This document shows, piece after piece, positions 1 through 7,230 of a stretch of DNA of 64,000 nucleotides. The DNA comes from Planctomycetota bacterium. GTDB taxonomy: Bacteria > Planctomycetota > Uabimicrobiia > Uabimicrobiales > Uabimicrobiaceae. Position numbers and translations under genes: made by a program. The notes under the pieces are model-generated. The model did no database searches, was not told the DNA's origin, and worked only from the letters and a program-made list of their open reading frames with translations. The stretch's first letter is position 1; each line of letters starts with the position of its first letter. The stretch is from contig JAJDCR010000080.1 in assembly GCA_029260735.1 (NCBI GenBank), positions 1 to 64,000 on the forward strand. The letters are read 5' to 3'.

Positions 1-24
1 GTCGGTCAGGTTATGCGAGGGAGT
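1..24. repeat. Direct repeat of the 942-965 flank
   Basis: The first 24 bases match 942-965 with only a few mismatches; both begin GTCGGTCAGGTT. The second copy lies just after the formylglycine-enzyme-fold gene. The sequence before this gene therefore probably ends another copy of the same gene or of its 3' flank. Confidence 0.65.
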
Positions 25-60
25 TGCTAGAAAATACCTTATACAACAATTTCATCAACA

Positions 61-80
61 AAGTTTGTAAATGCAAACTT
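61..80. repeat. Dispersed 20-bp palindrome, copy 1
   Basis: AAGTTTGTAAATGCAAACTT is an almost perfect palindrome of the family found in arrays near parB (60331-60566, 61779-61982), after the next gene (1000-1019) and at 58092-58148. It overlaps an ATG at 71 that would otherwise be taken as the start of the next gene. Confidence 0.8.
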
Positions 81-112
81 TGCAAAAAGCAAGTAACAGC
101 TTAGGAAAAGAC

Positions 113-898
113 ATGCCAGAAAATATACAACTAGGATCTTCAATGCCAGAAGAGTTTCCTTTGCACTGGGCAAGTGACTGGGGAGAAGACAAAAGATATG
201 GCTTATGGATGGCTTTTACGTACAAAGGAGTGCGCCAGTGCTTTCGCTGGATTAAGCCAGGTAAGTTCATGATGGGATCTCCAGAGAATGAGCATGGGAG
301 ATATGATAGAGAAAAACTACATGAAGTTATTCTGACCGAAGGATTCTGGATAGCAGAAACAGCGTGTACTCAGAAATTGTGGGAAGTAGTTATGGGAGAA
401 AATCCAAGTCGTTTCAAGGGAAAAAATAGACCAGTGGAGAGAGTTAGTTGGAATGAGTGTAAAGATTTTCTCGATAGAATGAATGGAATGATGGAGGGAT
501 TAGATTTATGTTTACCAACAGAAGCTGAGTGGGAGTATGCATGTAGAGTAGGAACACAGACTCCATTTAGTTTTGGTGATAGTATAACTGAAGAGCAAGT
601 GAACTATGGTTACAATCGCGAAGAGACAGTAGATGTAAGATCGCTTCCATGTAATAACTGGGGATTATATGAAATGCACGGGAATGTAAGAGAATGGTGC
701 CAGGATTGGTATGGCGAATATGACATAGATAATGTAGTAAATCCTACTGGCCCAACTGCTGGCTCGGGGCGCGTGTTGCGCGGTGGTGGTTGGATCGACG
801 ATGCCAGGGACGTTCGCTCCGCTTACCGGGACCACTTCGATCCTGACTTCCGCGATAACGACACCGGTTTTCGATTATCCCGAGGTCATAAAAAATAG
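113..898 (+). CDS. Formylglycine-generating-enzyme-fold protein (SUMF1/FGE-sulfatase domain), candidate DGR target
   Basis: The protein has a C-type-lectin-like FGE-sulfatase domain over most of its length. Landmarks are RWIKPGKFMMGSP, PVERVSWNECKDF, LPTEAEWEYACR, the GLYEMHGNVREWCQDWY block and a closing RVLRGGGW...GFRLSR. I place the start at ATG 113, with TAGGAAAA just upstream; the ATG at 71 lies inside a palindromic repeat. The last ~40 codons are visibly GC-richer than the rest and match the ligand-facing end diversified by diversity-generating retroelements. No signal peptide is seen. Family members are oxidases making formylglycine or, in DGR contexts, binding proteins; the second role is favoured here. 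Domain call is firm, role is inference. Confidence 0.85.
   Translation: MPENIQLGSSMPEEFPLHWASDWGEDKRYGLWMAFTYKGVRQCFRWIKPGKFMMGSPENEHGRYDREKLHEVILTEGFWIAETACTQKLWEVVMGENPSRFKGKNRPVERVSWNECKDFLDRMNGMMEGLDLCLPTEAEWEYACRVGTQTPFSFGDSITEEQVNYGYNREETVDVRSLPCNNWGLYEMHGNVREWCQDWYGEYDIDNVVNPTGPTAGSGRVLRGGGWIDDARDVRSAYRDHFDPDFRDNDTGFRLSRGHKK
761..885 (+). other. Candidate DGR variable region (VR)
   Basis: The 3' end of the gene is GC-rich against an AT-rich body. Many codons sit where family templates usually have AAC/AAT (Asn): ATC, GAC, GAT, GAC, GAC, TTC, TTC, GAT and GAC, between invariant Arg, Ser, Pro and Gly codons. That is what adenine-specific mutagenesis of an Asn-rich template leaves. No matching template repeat was found in this window, so donor and DGR reverse transcriptase would be elsewhere. 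Confidence 0.6.
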
Positions 899-1228
899 GA
901 AGCGGAGCGTAAAGGAGAGCAGGACAGGCGCAATGGAGCAAGTCGGTCAGGTTCTGCGAAGGAATTCAGGGGAAATATCTTTATAAGATATCTTATAAAA
1001 AGTTTGCAAATGCAAACTTTTCGAGTGTCATCAAAAAATTTATCACCACAAGTTTTCCTAATTTCCTTAGCGCTGGAAACGGGATCTAGTACCTACCAAT
1101 ATTAGTTCACAACCAGTAAAGTAAATTACTTTGATTACACTGCGCCTTAAGTTCATAGATTCCCCAACGACCAAAGACCACAGCATCTTCGGCATACCAA
1201 TCCAGTATAAAATTATCAGCAGTAGCTT
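899..1228. other. Intergenic stretch with palindromes
   Basis: No gene is supported. It holds the GTCGGTCAGGTT flank repeat (942-965), a perfect 18-bp palindrome TTATAAGATATCTTATAA (981-998) and, one base on, a second copy of the 20-bp palindrome AAGTTTGCAAATGCAAACTT (1000-1019). The rest to 1228 is unremarkable. Confidence 0.7.
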
Positions 1229-1342
1229 TTACTCTTCTCGAATCACCCCACGCATCTTCTCAAGAAAAGCCTGACTGCACCGCACCTTCTCCTTAGAATC
1301 GAAATGCTTCTCCAGCATCTTCTCCATCTCATCTTGATCCAT
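1229..1342 (-). CDS. Small hypothetical protein, 37 aa
   Basis: It starts MDQDEMEKMLEKHFDSKEK and ends GVIREE: acidic and helical, with no recognised domain. An AAGGAG ribosome binding site lies about 8 bases before the ATG at 1342. It begins 25 bases after the initiator stop, in the same direction, so it is probably the last gene of the replication operon. The frame is open further upstream, but that start would overlap the initiator and lacks a comparable site. Confidence 0.55.
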   Translation of the reverse strand: MDQDEMEKMLEKHFDSKEKVRCSQAFLEKMRGVIREE

Positions 1343-1367
1343 GCTAGACTCCTTTCTTTGAGCTCTC

Positions 1368-2927
1368 TCAAACAACAGCATTCTCAAGCAAATACTGCGC
1401 CTTAGCAACCTTCCTAGCCTCAAATTCCTCCCTACTCAGCGTCCTGTAGTACCTTGCCCCACCAGCTCCTGCAGCAGAAACACTACCAGTACCTGCCTTC
1501 TCCTCTTTAATCACAGTACTATAAGGATACCAGCTAAGCGGAATTCTCTTAAGAAAATCGTTACCAAACAAAGAATTGATCATGTCCAAGTAAACGGAAT
1601 TCTTATACCCCTCCATCAATTGATCATCAAGCGCTTTGTTCACAAACAAGTGCAAGAAATCCTTGCGCACCAAGTACATATCAGCCCCCACCAAATAGTT
1701 CTTGCATACATCTCGCCAAGCCTGCTCCTTCTCTCCTTGCCCCTGTAGCCTAAGTATCTCAGCTACTTTTTTGTAGAGAATATCCTTAGCGCTATCGATA
1801 TACCCCACATCCTTAGCCTTCTCCTTGAGCGCTTGGTTAGCCTCATGATCCAAGTAATCCTTGAATCGACTACGTGGGCAACCATCCTGTATCCAGCCAA
1901 AGATAGTCCGTCCATTTAGATTACCGCTCTTCGCACTTAGCTTAAATTTGGCCACTTTTATCAAGAACTCATGGTTATCAACAAATCTCTTTCGATGCTC
2001 TGGTTTCCTCAAGAAACTCGGGTCAAAGTCAGCTACCACCTCCTGCATCTTCGTGCTCGCTAAAGAGTATTTTTCTTCGAAGCTAATGGGTTTCTCTTGC
2101 TTTCTCACAGAAAAGTTGTTATGATTAAAAGACTTAGGTAAATTGTTGGCGCAATTCTCCTGAGCTTTTTTTGTTTTATGGGGAGCTGGCGCTGTTTCAA
2201 TTGCTTTCCAGCTTCCCTCCTTCTGTTTGTTGTACAACTCACCGATAAGCTCTTCCTTGTAGAGGTACCACCAGCGCTTACCCTTGGACCACTCCCAAGC
2301 TTGGTTCACTATCCAGCCATCCTCGCAGAGCTTCTCTATAGCTGCTGCAATTCTGGCTCCTACCCGCTTCTTCACTTCAGCGATGCTTTTCGCTCCTAGG
2401 ATCATCTTGTTTGCTATCTTCGCTGGATCAAGTTTCAATATCTTATTGAAGTGCATCAAGGGTGCAATAATCTGGAATATCCTGAACTCGATAGCCTTGC
2501 TTTTGAAGATCTTAGCTAGTGAGTACAGCTTCCCGCACTCTTTTGCCTTCCTGAAGTACGATATGTTAAAATCGATCATTAAGCTGGATTTGCTATCCTC
2601 ATAGCTCAATATCGAGTAATCAATATTGTCCTTACTGATCAGTAGACCACTCCATTTACGTAAGCTTTCATTGAGCTTGCGGTAGTTCTTCCCTTGCCTC
2701 GTTTGGCCAAGTTCATGGAGTATCCAGGTCTTCATCACCTCGATCCTGCTCGATCCTGTTTGCTGGGCATGGTGGAGTAGTACTGCTAAAACATGAAAAT
2801 CATGCCAGTACGTGACTCCCTTACTCCACAGAACGAAGTTTCCTGAGTCATCCTCGTACCGAGTTATCCCTGATCTGGCGATCTGGAATAGCGGTAGAGA
2901 ATTGAACGGTAACTGTAGTTTTGTCAT
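1368..2927 (-). CDS. Probable plasmid replication initiator protein
   Basis: This 519-aa basic protein begins MTKLQLPFNSLPLFQIARSG and carries winged-helix-like segments, for example around AAIEKLCEDGWIVNQAWEW in the middle third. The C-terminal half is helical and Lys/Arg-rich. Its start is directly followed, upstream of the gene, by an array of 22-bp direct repeats (2954-3058), the usual arrangement for an iteron-binding initiator that also represses itself. SSB and an annealing-like protein lie upstream in the same operon. The exact Rep family is not recognised; the initiator call rests on fold-like features plus iterons. Confidence 0.65.
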   Translation of the reverse strand: MTKLQLPFNSLPLFQIARSGITRYEDDSGNFVLWSKGVTYWHDFHVLAVLLHHAQQTGSSRIEVMKTWILHELGQTRQGKNYRKLNESLRKWSGLLISKDNIDYSILSYEDSKSSLMIDFNISYFRKAKECGKLYSLAKIFKSKAIEFRIFQIIAPLMHFNKILKLDPAKIANKMILGAKSIAEVKKRVGARIAAAIEKLCEDGWIVNQAWEWSKGKRWWYLYKEELIGELYNKQKEGSWKAIETAPAPHKTKKAQENCANNLPKSFNHNNFSVRKQEKPISFEEKYSLASTKMQEVVADFDPSFLRKPEHRKRFVDNHEFLIKVAKFKLSAKSGNLNGRTIFGWIQDGCPRSRFKDYLDHEANQALKEKAKDVGYIDSAKDILYKKVAEILRLQGQGEKEQAWRDVCKNYLVGADMYLVRKDFLHLFVNKALDDQLMEGYKNSVYLDMINSLFGNDFLKRIPLSWYPYSTVIKEEKAGTGSVSAAGAGGARYYRTLSREEFEARKVAKAQYLLENAVV

Positions 2928-2953
2928 TTTAATTTCCTTAGGTTTTTAACAAC

Positions 2954-3058
2954 TGCGTTACTCAAATACCAAAGTTCGCTTTAATCTTTTTAAGTGCGCG
3001 TTACTCTTATTCCAGAGTTGCGTTACTCAAATACCAAAGCTGCGTTACTCTTATTCCA
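2954..3058. other. Candidate replication origin: 22-bp iterons
   Basis: GCGTTACTC-containing units start at about 2954, 2997, 3019 and 3041. Two read TGCGTTACTCAAATACCAAA and two continue as GCGTTACTCTTATTCCA. Spacing is 43, 22 and 22 bp, and the double gap holds a degenerate unit (TTCGCTTTAATC). Helically phased direct repeats just upstream of an initiator-like gene are the hallmark of an iteron origin. AT-rich DNA lies alongside. Confidence 0.7.
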
Positions 3059-3154
3059 CTTTTCCTTCTGCTTCTCAATTGGCTTGGGTATCGCCGTGAC
3101 CTCTAGGTTTTCTTTAGGTATCCTTTAGAAGAAGAGAAGAGAGGGCGACAGATT

Positions 3155-3379
3155 TCAGAGTTTATGAGAAGTTTTTTCGACGGTCGGTGGTTCTTGTAGA
3201 GAAGAATCTCCTCCTTTCTTTTTTGTTTCACATTGATCTTGCTCAAGAATGACTTTCTCCAGATCATAGAATTTTCTCTTTACCCAATTGACAGAAGGAT
3301 CACTATGATGAAGAAGCTCATCCACTCGATTGAAAATTTCGTCCGTTTCTTCTAAGATTTCGGCATTGGTTTGCGTCAT
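3155..3379 (-). CDS. Hypothetical protein, 74 aa
   Basis: An acidic helical protein starting MTQTNAEILEETDEIFNRVD, with a charged tail and no recognised domain. AGGGAAG lies upstream of the ATG. It sits between SSB and the iterons in the minus-strand replication operon, so a replication or copy-control role is possible but not shown. Confidence 0.6.
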   Translation of the reverse strand: MTQTNAEILEETDEIFNRVDELLHHSDPSVNWVKRKFYDLEKVILEQDQCETKKKGGDSSLQEPPTVEKTSHKL

Positions 3380-3461
3380 TTTTTCTTCCCTTACTGATTT
3401 TTTATTGTTTGATGGTTTATTGTTTATCTTGCTGCGAAAAATTTTAGTGGAGCTGCTCTGG

Positions 3462-3938
3462 TCAAAATGGAGGTTCGTCTAATAGGGGTTGTGGGTAGTC
3501 CTTTTGCATGTCTGCTGTAACTTCTGTCGGTGGGCTTGGGCTCCAGTTGTGCTCCTGGTTCACGGGTTTTGGTAGTGCCCTGGGTTGCGCTTTTTTTGCG
3601 TCACTTGGCCAGTCTAGGAACTGGATGTTATTTGCTACGACTGTGAGCTTACTGCGCTTTTGGCCGGTCGTTTTGTCTAGCCAGTGGTGGAATTTGAGGC
3701 GACCTCCTACGTAGATTAAGCGGCCTTTACTCAGGTTATTGGAAACAATCTGGGCTAGGTTTCCCCAGCAGTTGATATCGATGAAAGTGGTCTCCTCCTT
3801 GTAGGTTTGGTCAGACATCTTATATTTGCGAGATGTGGCTAGTCCAAATTCGCATACGGTTTTTCCTTGTGGTGTTTGGGCTAGGTCTGGGTCTCTTGTT
3901 AGTCGTCCGATTAATTTGACTTCGTTTAATGTGGCCAT
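3462..3938 (-). CDS. ssb: Single-stranded DNA-binding protein (SSB)
   Basis: 158 aa. The N-terminal ~105 residues form the SSB OB fold (NEVKLIGRLTRDPDLAQTPQG, FGLATSRKY, FIDINCWGNLAQ, GRLIYVGGRL). A Pro-rich linker follows, then an acidic tip ending LLDEPPF, matching the protein-interaction tail that recruits repair and replication partners. It binds single-stranded DNA, here most likely for plasmid replication. It sits in the replication operon upstream of the initiator, and a hairpin (3951-3980) just before it may modulate its expression. Confidence 0.95.
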   Translation of the reverse strand: MATLNEVKLIGRLTRDPDLAQTPQGKTVCEFGLATSRKYKMSDQTYKEETTFIDINCWGNLAQIVSNNLSKGRLIYVGGRLKFHHWLDKTTGQKRSKLTVVANNIQFLDWPSDAKKAQPRALPKPVNQEHNWSPSPPTEVTADMQKDYPQPLLDEPPF

Positions 3939-3950
3939 TTGTATGGGCTC

Positions 3951-3980
3951 CTAAAAATGCCCTCTACCAGTGGCAGAGGG
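3951..3980 (-). terminator. Hairpin with T-run before ssb
   Basis: On the minus strand CCCTCTGCCACTGGTAGAGGG forms a stem of six G-C-rich pairs and is followed by a short T-run (TTTTT). It lies between the 43-aa gene and ssb and could act as a partial terminator or attenuator. Confidence 0.5.
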
Positions 3981-4000
3981 AATAGTGTGCAACTAGGTTA

Positions 4001-4132
4001 CTAGTCTAGGTTATCTAGTTCGTCGTAAAGTTTTTGGCATTGGGCTTCTAGTACAAAAATCTTTTCCTTGAGAGCTTCTATAAACTCGTGCTTTTTTCGT
4101 AGTAAAACTTCGATCTCTTGCTTTCTGTTCAT
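4001..4132 (-). CDS. Small coiled-coil protein, 43 aa
   Basis: The product starts MNRKQEIEVLLRKKHEF and ends YDELDNLD, with heptad-like Leu/Ile spacing. A GGAGG site lies 7 bases before the ATG. Its start overlaps the stop of the preceding 21-aa ORF, which suggests translational coupling in the replication operon. No function is known. Confidence 0.6.
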   Translation of the reverse strand: MNRKQEIEVLLRKKHEFIEALKEKIFVLEAQCQKLYDELDNLD

Positions 4133-4194
4133 GCTTCTACCTCCTTTTTGCAAAGAACATCTCCACCACATTTGCTGCAAATTTTTTGGATCAT
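4129..4194 (-). CDS. Very small Cys-containing ORF, 21 aa
   Basis: Product: MIQKICSKCGGDVLCKKEVEA, with a CSKCG knuckle and a third Cys. TAGGAG precedes the ATG, and the stop overlaps the next start (ATGA). The tight position and good ribosome site suggest it is translated, either as a tiny zinc-knuckle protein or as a leader that couples the 43-aa gene. Confidence 0.4.
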   Translation of the reverse strand: MIQKICSKCGGDVLCKKEVEA

Positions 4195-4207
4195 GCTATG
4201 CTCCTAA

Positions 4208-4555
4208 CTAAGTTCTGAGAAACTTATCTTGTGTAATTAGAGTTTCTCCACCATCGTAGTTTTCGATGTAGAATGATTCTCCGTGCTTCACCCAAAAAAC
4301 CTCCAAGTTGTCGAAGTTAGATCCAAAATAGAAATCATCATATTTCTTCTCAAAATATTCGTCATCTAGATCTTTTCCTTCCAGTAAAGGTAAAACAATC
4401 TCGGGATCATACAGGGCTTGAAGACTGTTTTTACTTTCTTCATTTGCGGTGTACCAACCTGATCCACGCTCACCCGAAATCAATACAGCTACTTCGCTAG
4501 TAACAGTGTTTACAACTTTCTGTATTCCGCCTTCTTCGATTATCTTCGTTTCCAT
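4208..4555 (-). CDS. Hypothetical acidic protein, 115 aa
   Basis: Starts METKIIEEGGIQKVVNTVTS; acidic, rich in Asp/Glu/Tyr/Phe, with a central DDEYFEKKYDDFYFGSNFD segment. It resembles small phage or plasmid accessory proteins only in general character. Its start overlaps the stop of the 368-aa annealing-like gene, so the two are probably coupled. Confidence 0.6.
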   Translation of the reverse strand: METKIIEEGGIQKVVNTVTSEVAVLISGERGSGWYTANEESKNSLQALYDPEIVLPLLEGKDLDDEYFEKKYDDFYFGSNFDNLEVFWVKHGESFYIENYDGGETLITQDKFLRT

Positions 4556-5661
4556 TATGCGCCTACTCCCTTCTTGTATTGATTTGTGTGATCGTTTCCG
4601 TTGTTACCAAAGAGATTCGCTTGTTTGGCTTCCTGCTTCTTTGGCTTCTCCTCAATGCTCTTGAAGTGGTCGGCTGCTATCTTGCATTTGGCTGAGATAA
4701 CTTGGTCGTCTGTCTTGGTCTCTAGGATGCGTAGGTATTGCCTATATCCGTAGATTTTGCCGTCCTTGCTTTTGATCTTCTCTAGCTCGGGGATCTCGGC
4801 CCAGGTCACTTCGATGGCTGCTACTCCATCGTGCTTTTGCAGTTTCCAGGGGAATTTCTGTTTCATCCAGTCGAGGTTCTCGCGGAGTTCTTTCGCTACC
4901 TGAGCTGCTGTTTTTTGGGGCTGGAGTGGCTCTGTGGGCTTAGGCTTGGGTAAAGTCCGTCTTTGCTCGGTTATTTGCTGGGGTGTTCTTTGCTGCGGCT
5001 TATACTGTGGTTTATGCTGTATATTTTGCCTAGTTTCATGGGTAGGGGTTCTTTGTGGACTTTGTTTTTTCTCGAACCTCTCCATCTCCTCATAAGAAGC
5101 TATACTCGTTGTGGCATACCCTAGGTTCGCTAGGGCACGTCCCATTGCGTCGGTACTTGCTTTTTCGATTGTGGGTAAATGGCTGGAGCACATCTCTTCT
5201 GCGAAATCCTCCGACAAGGTTCTCCCTTCCTCGTTCTCAATCCAGCAGCGAACTACCATGCTCTTCGCGTCTCTGTGTATGATCTCTTTTCTGATAGACC
5301 AGCTCGGGTGCTCTTCGCGAAACCTTAGTAGACGGTAAGCTACTGTGCAGTAGTCTTTGCCCTTGAGGTTCATGATGTACTTCGCTTGCTTCAGTTCTTG
5401 CTCTGTCATTTCACTTACTTTTCTCGTTTTCATGGGTACTCTCTCCTCTTTTTTTGGCTCTTGTTTTAGTTTTGTTTTTCTCGCTCTAGTGGGAAATCCT
5501 AGGTGGATTTGGCACCGAGCAGTGCTGCCTTGCTTTCTTCCTTTGCACGGCAAGCCACAAGTTTCACCCCTTGGCGAAATGTATCCGCAAGTGATTGCGT
5601 ACCACTTGCGGTAGTTCTTGCGTAGTTTTAGCTTGCTTGCGTCAATTACAGGGCAGGTCAT
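4555..5661 (-). CDS. Phage/plasmid-type recombination-associated protein, 368 aa
   Basis: The N-terminal ~60 residues hold a Cys/His cluster (CGYISPRGETCGLPC, then CQIHLG) that may bind zinc. Residues ~90-200 (KDYCTVAYRLLRFREEHPSW ... TDAMGRALANLGYAT) match a family common in phages and plasmids beside SSB, where it is suspected to act on single-stranded DNA. A Gln/Pro-rich linker and a C-terminal domain (FPWKLQKHDGVAAIEVTWAE) follow. SSB three genes downstream fits a replication-recombination role. The biochemical activity is unknown. Confidence 0.55.
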   Translation of the reverse strand: MTCPVIDASKLKLRKNYRKWYAITCGYISPRGETCGLPCKGRKQGSTARCQIHLGFPTRARKTKLKQEPKKEERVPMKTRKVSEMTEQELKQAKYIMNLKGKDYCTVAYRLLRFREEHPSWSIRKEIIHRDAKSMVVRCWIENEEGRTLSEDFAEEMCSSHLPTIEKASTDAMGRALANLGYATTSIASYEEMERFEKKQSPQRTPTHETRQNIQHKPQYKPQQRTPQQITEQRRTLPKPKPTEPLQPQKTAAQVAKELRENLDWMKQKFPWKLQKHDGVAAIEVTWAEIPELEKIKSKDGKIYGYRQYLRILETKTDDQVISAKCKIAADHFKSIEEKPKKQEAKQANLFGNNGNDHTNQYKKGVGA

Positions 5662-5828
5662 GGTTTCAAGAACTTGAAGCAGTGCTCAGTTTCAGCTATA
5701 CGCGTGACTAGGCGGTAGATGCGAGCGAAGTCGCTTTGGGATTTGCGCTCGCCTTTGCGCGCTTTTTCTACTATTTCGTAGATGTTGTTGATCGTTTCTT
5801 CCGCAGTGGTCTTGGTTTTGTTATTCAC
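5658..5828 (-). CDS. Small hypothetical protein, 56 aa, GTG start
   Basis: Begins (V/M)NNKTKTTAEETINNIYEI and ends HCFKFLKP; helical. AGGAGGT lies 7 bases before GTG 5828. The start overlaps the stop of the 70-aa gene and its own stop overlaps the ATG of the 368-aa gene, so it is locked into the operon by translational coupling at both ends. Confidence 0.6.
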   Translation of the reverse strand: MNNKTKTTAEETINNIYEIVEKARKGERKSQSDFARIYRLVTRIAETEHCFKFLKP

Positions 5829-6037
5829 TGGGCACCTCCTACTAAGGTCTCATCGATTTTGTGATTGAGGAGGTCGCGTACAAGACATTTCTGGCTGAGA
5901 TTTATTTGCTCTATAGAGGAGAGAACGTTATAGAGCCTATGATCCATCATTGAATCTGCTTCTGTGGGGGAGTAGCCTAGTTCGGCTAGAGGGAGGGCGT
6001 AGTGCTCGATTAGAGCTTGACTATTTGTCCTAGACAT
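5825..6037 (-). CDS. Hypothetical protein, 70 aa; first gene of the replication operon
   Basis: Starts MSRTNSQALIEHYALPLAEL. No recognised domain; helical. It is the first minus-strand gene after the HTH gene and its stop overlaps the next GTG start. A role in plasmid maintenance is possible but not shown. Confidence 0.55.
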   Translation of the reverse strand: MSRTNSQALIEHYALPLAELGYSPTEADSMMDHRLYNVLSSIEQINLSQKCLVRDLLNHKIDETLVGGAQ

Positions 6038-6069
6038 GGTATAGTCTCCTTGTAATTGTTATTGAATTT

Positions 6070-6106
6070 AGCCGTGTACCTTGGCCGAGGTGCGCGGCTT
6101 TTTTTT
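6070..6106 (+). terminator. Hairpin with T-run (plus orientation)
   Basis: AGCCGTGTACCTTGGCC pairs imperfectly with GAGGTGCGCGGCT and is followed by eight T residues. It faces the plus direction between two minus-strand genes, so it may block antisense transcription into the HTH gene, or simply mark a cassette boundary. Confidence 0.35.
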
Positions 6107-6317
6107 ATTTTCCAGTGCAAATTTTGCTGAGCTTTTTGGCATCTAGAAAACCAAGCTTTAACATTTTCTCAATGTTCTTACTACTTGGTTTTGAGTGCCC
6201 TCTTACCCAGCGAGATACGATATTCTTGCTAACTCCTAATCTTTTAGCTAGATCGCTTTGGTTGATTTTTCTGCCCATTTCGTCGGGTTTAAATATCTCA
6301 ATTATTGCTTCTTTCAT
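6105..6317 (-). CDS. XRE-like HTH repressor
   Basis: From ATG 6317 the product is 70 aa: MKEAIIEIFKPDEM, then an XRE-type helix-turn-helix (INQSDLAKRLGVSKNIVSRW followed by VRGHSKPS). The frame is open to 6386, but the extra 23 residues are not HTH-like and GGAG/GGAAT lies before 6317. It is divergent from another HTH gene at 6500; the pair probably regulates the shared intergenic region. Confidence 0.7.
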   Translation of the reverse strand: MKEAIIEIFKPDEMGRKINQSDLAKRLGVSKNIVSRWVRGHSKPSSKNIEKMLKLGFLDAKKLSKICTGK

Positions 6318-6499
6318 ATTCCTGTATCTCCAAGTATTAGATAGATCACAAAACATAGTGATGTTTGTGGTAAAACAGGGTTTCATAAATAACTACTTAG
6401 TTGTATTTTATTATATCTTTAGTTGTAAATAAATACAATTTAAATAAAAAAAATTACTCCATTGTTGTCATTTTTTACAACTACTGTTAAAAAAAAATA
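6318..6499. promoter_or_regulatory. Divergent regulatory region between two HTH genes
   Basis: The AT-rich gap has TAGTTGTA-type repeats (AACTACTTAGTTGTA, TTTAGTTGTAAAT) and an inverted copy ACAACTACTGTT close to the plus-strand start. These are plausible operator half-sites for one or both HTH proteins. Promoter boxes cannot be assigned with confidence. Confidence 0.4.
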
Positions 6500-6808
6500 A
6501 TGGAAAGCAATAAAATAGGAAAATCAATAATTACAGGACTTGCTAGAAAACAAATAACTCAATCGTCTCTGGCTAGGTCTTTGAATGTTGATAAATCATT
6601 AGTCAACAAATGGATAAAAGGAGATGCCACTCCTGGTGGGGAGAATCTGCTCAAAATCATAGGTTTGTTAGAAATACATGACCTACTGTTTCCTGATAGA
6701 TTTCTTGACGCCAAAGAAAGCAATATTACGAGGTCGGAAATCGATGCTATTTGGAAATCGATAGAAGAAATAAAAGAACACATTCCACAAGAAGATTCAG
6801 ATCAATAG
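6500..6808 (+). CDS. XRE-like HTH protein, 102 aa
   Basis: Residues ~18-60 form a helix-turn-helix (ITQSSLARSLNVDKSLVNKW, then IKGDATPGGENL). The C-terminal part ends in ITRSEIDAIWKSIEEIKEH, a helical tail. A degraded copy of that tail follows at 6880-6981. There is no clear Shine-Dalgarno site; the start is preceded by an A-run. It probably regulates the divergent promoters or the adjoining conflict locus. Confidence 0.7.
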   Translation: MESNKIGKSIITGLARKQITQSSLARSLNVDKSLVNKWIKGDATPGGENLLKIIGLLEIHDLLFPDRFLDAKESNITRSEIDAIWKSIEEIKEHIPQEDSDQ

Positions 6809-6879
6809 ATAGACTTTTTTGCAGATTATTCATCTAAGGAACATAGGGAAATCAATATTTGTCGCGATGATGGATTGGG

Positions 6880-6981
6880 AGATCTGTGCCTTCAGGAGAC
6901 AAGCAACTGAAGATTGAAAGCGATAGACAAGTGACTAGATCTGAGGTGGATACTCTTTGGGAGCGCATGGAGAATTGGTAA
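6880..6981 (+). pseudogene. Remnant of a second HTH-protein tail
   Basis: In one frame this reads ...KIESDRQVTRSEVDTLWERM ending ENW and stop, clearly related to ESNITRSEIDAIWKSIEEI of the preceding gene. No start or HTH remains. It shows a local duplication followed by decay. Confidence 0.6.
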
Positions 6982-7004
6982 ATAACTCTAGCTTCGTTCT
7001 GAGG

Positions 7005-7039
7005 AAAGCCGAATCTTCTGGGAATGCTCGGCTTTTTTT
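7005..7039 (+). terminator. Rho-independent terminator
   Basis: AAAGCCGA pairs with TCGGCTTT, followed by a T-run. A near twin follows the reverse transcriptase gene at 9376-9408. Confidence 0.75.
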
Positions 7040-7086
7040 CTGAAATTAAATAATCGATAAAAGAAATTACTTTACTAAAAGTAAGA

Positions 7087-7116
7087 TTGACGAATGTGAC
7101 ACTTCGTTGTTAACAT
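7087..7116 (+). promoter_or_regulatory. Promoter of the EAD1-reverse transcriptase gene
   Basis: TTGACG (7087-7092) and TAACAT (7111-7116) are 18 bases apart. The context TAAGATTGACGAA is shared with the promoter before the second EAD1 gene (9542-9571), so the two are likely co-regulated. Confidence 0.5.
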
Positions 7117-7230
7117 TCGTAGAAGTTAAAATAGAATGTACGAGAAACCTAGAGCTAACCTTTGATTTTACAAAACAATATTTAACTAACGATTTTAGAA
7201 CAAAAGAAATTAATTTTGAAGGAAATAAAC

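Noticed and set aside
71..112. ATG at 71 as the start of the FGE-fold gene
   Set aside because: It lies inside the 20-bp palindrome with no ribosome site; ATG 113 has TAGGAAAA upstream.
783..986. 67-codon ORF within and after the FGE-fold gene
   Set aside because: It is the shifted frame of the GC-rich variable region and flank.
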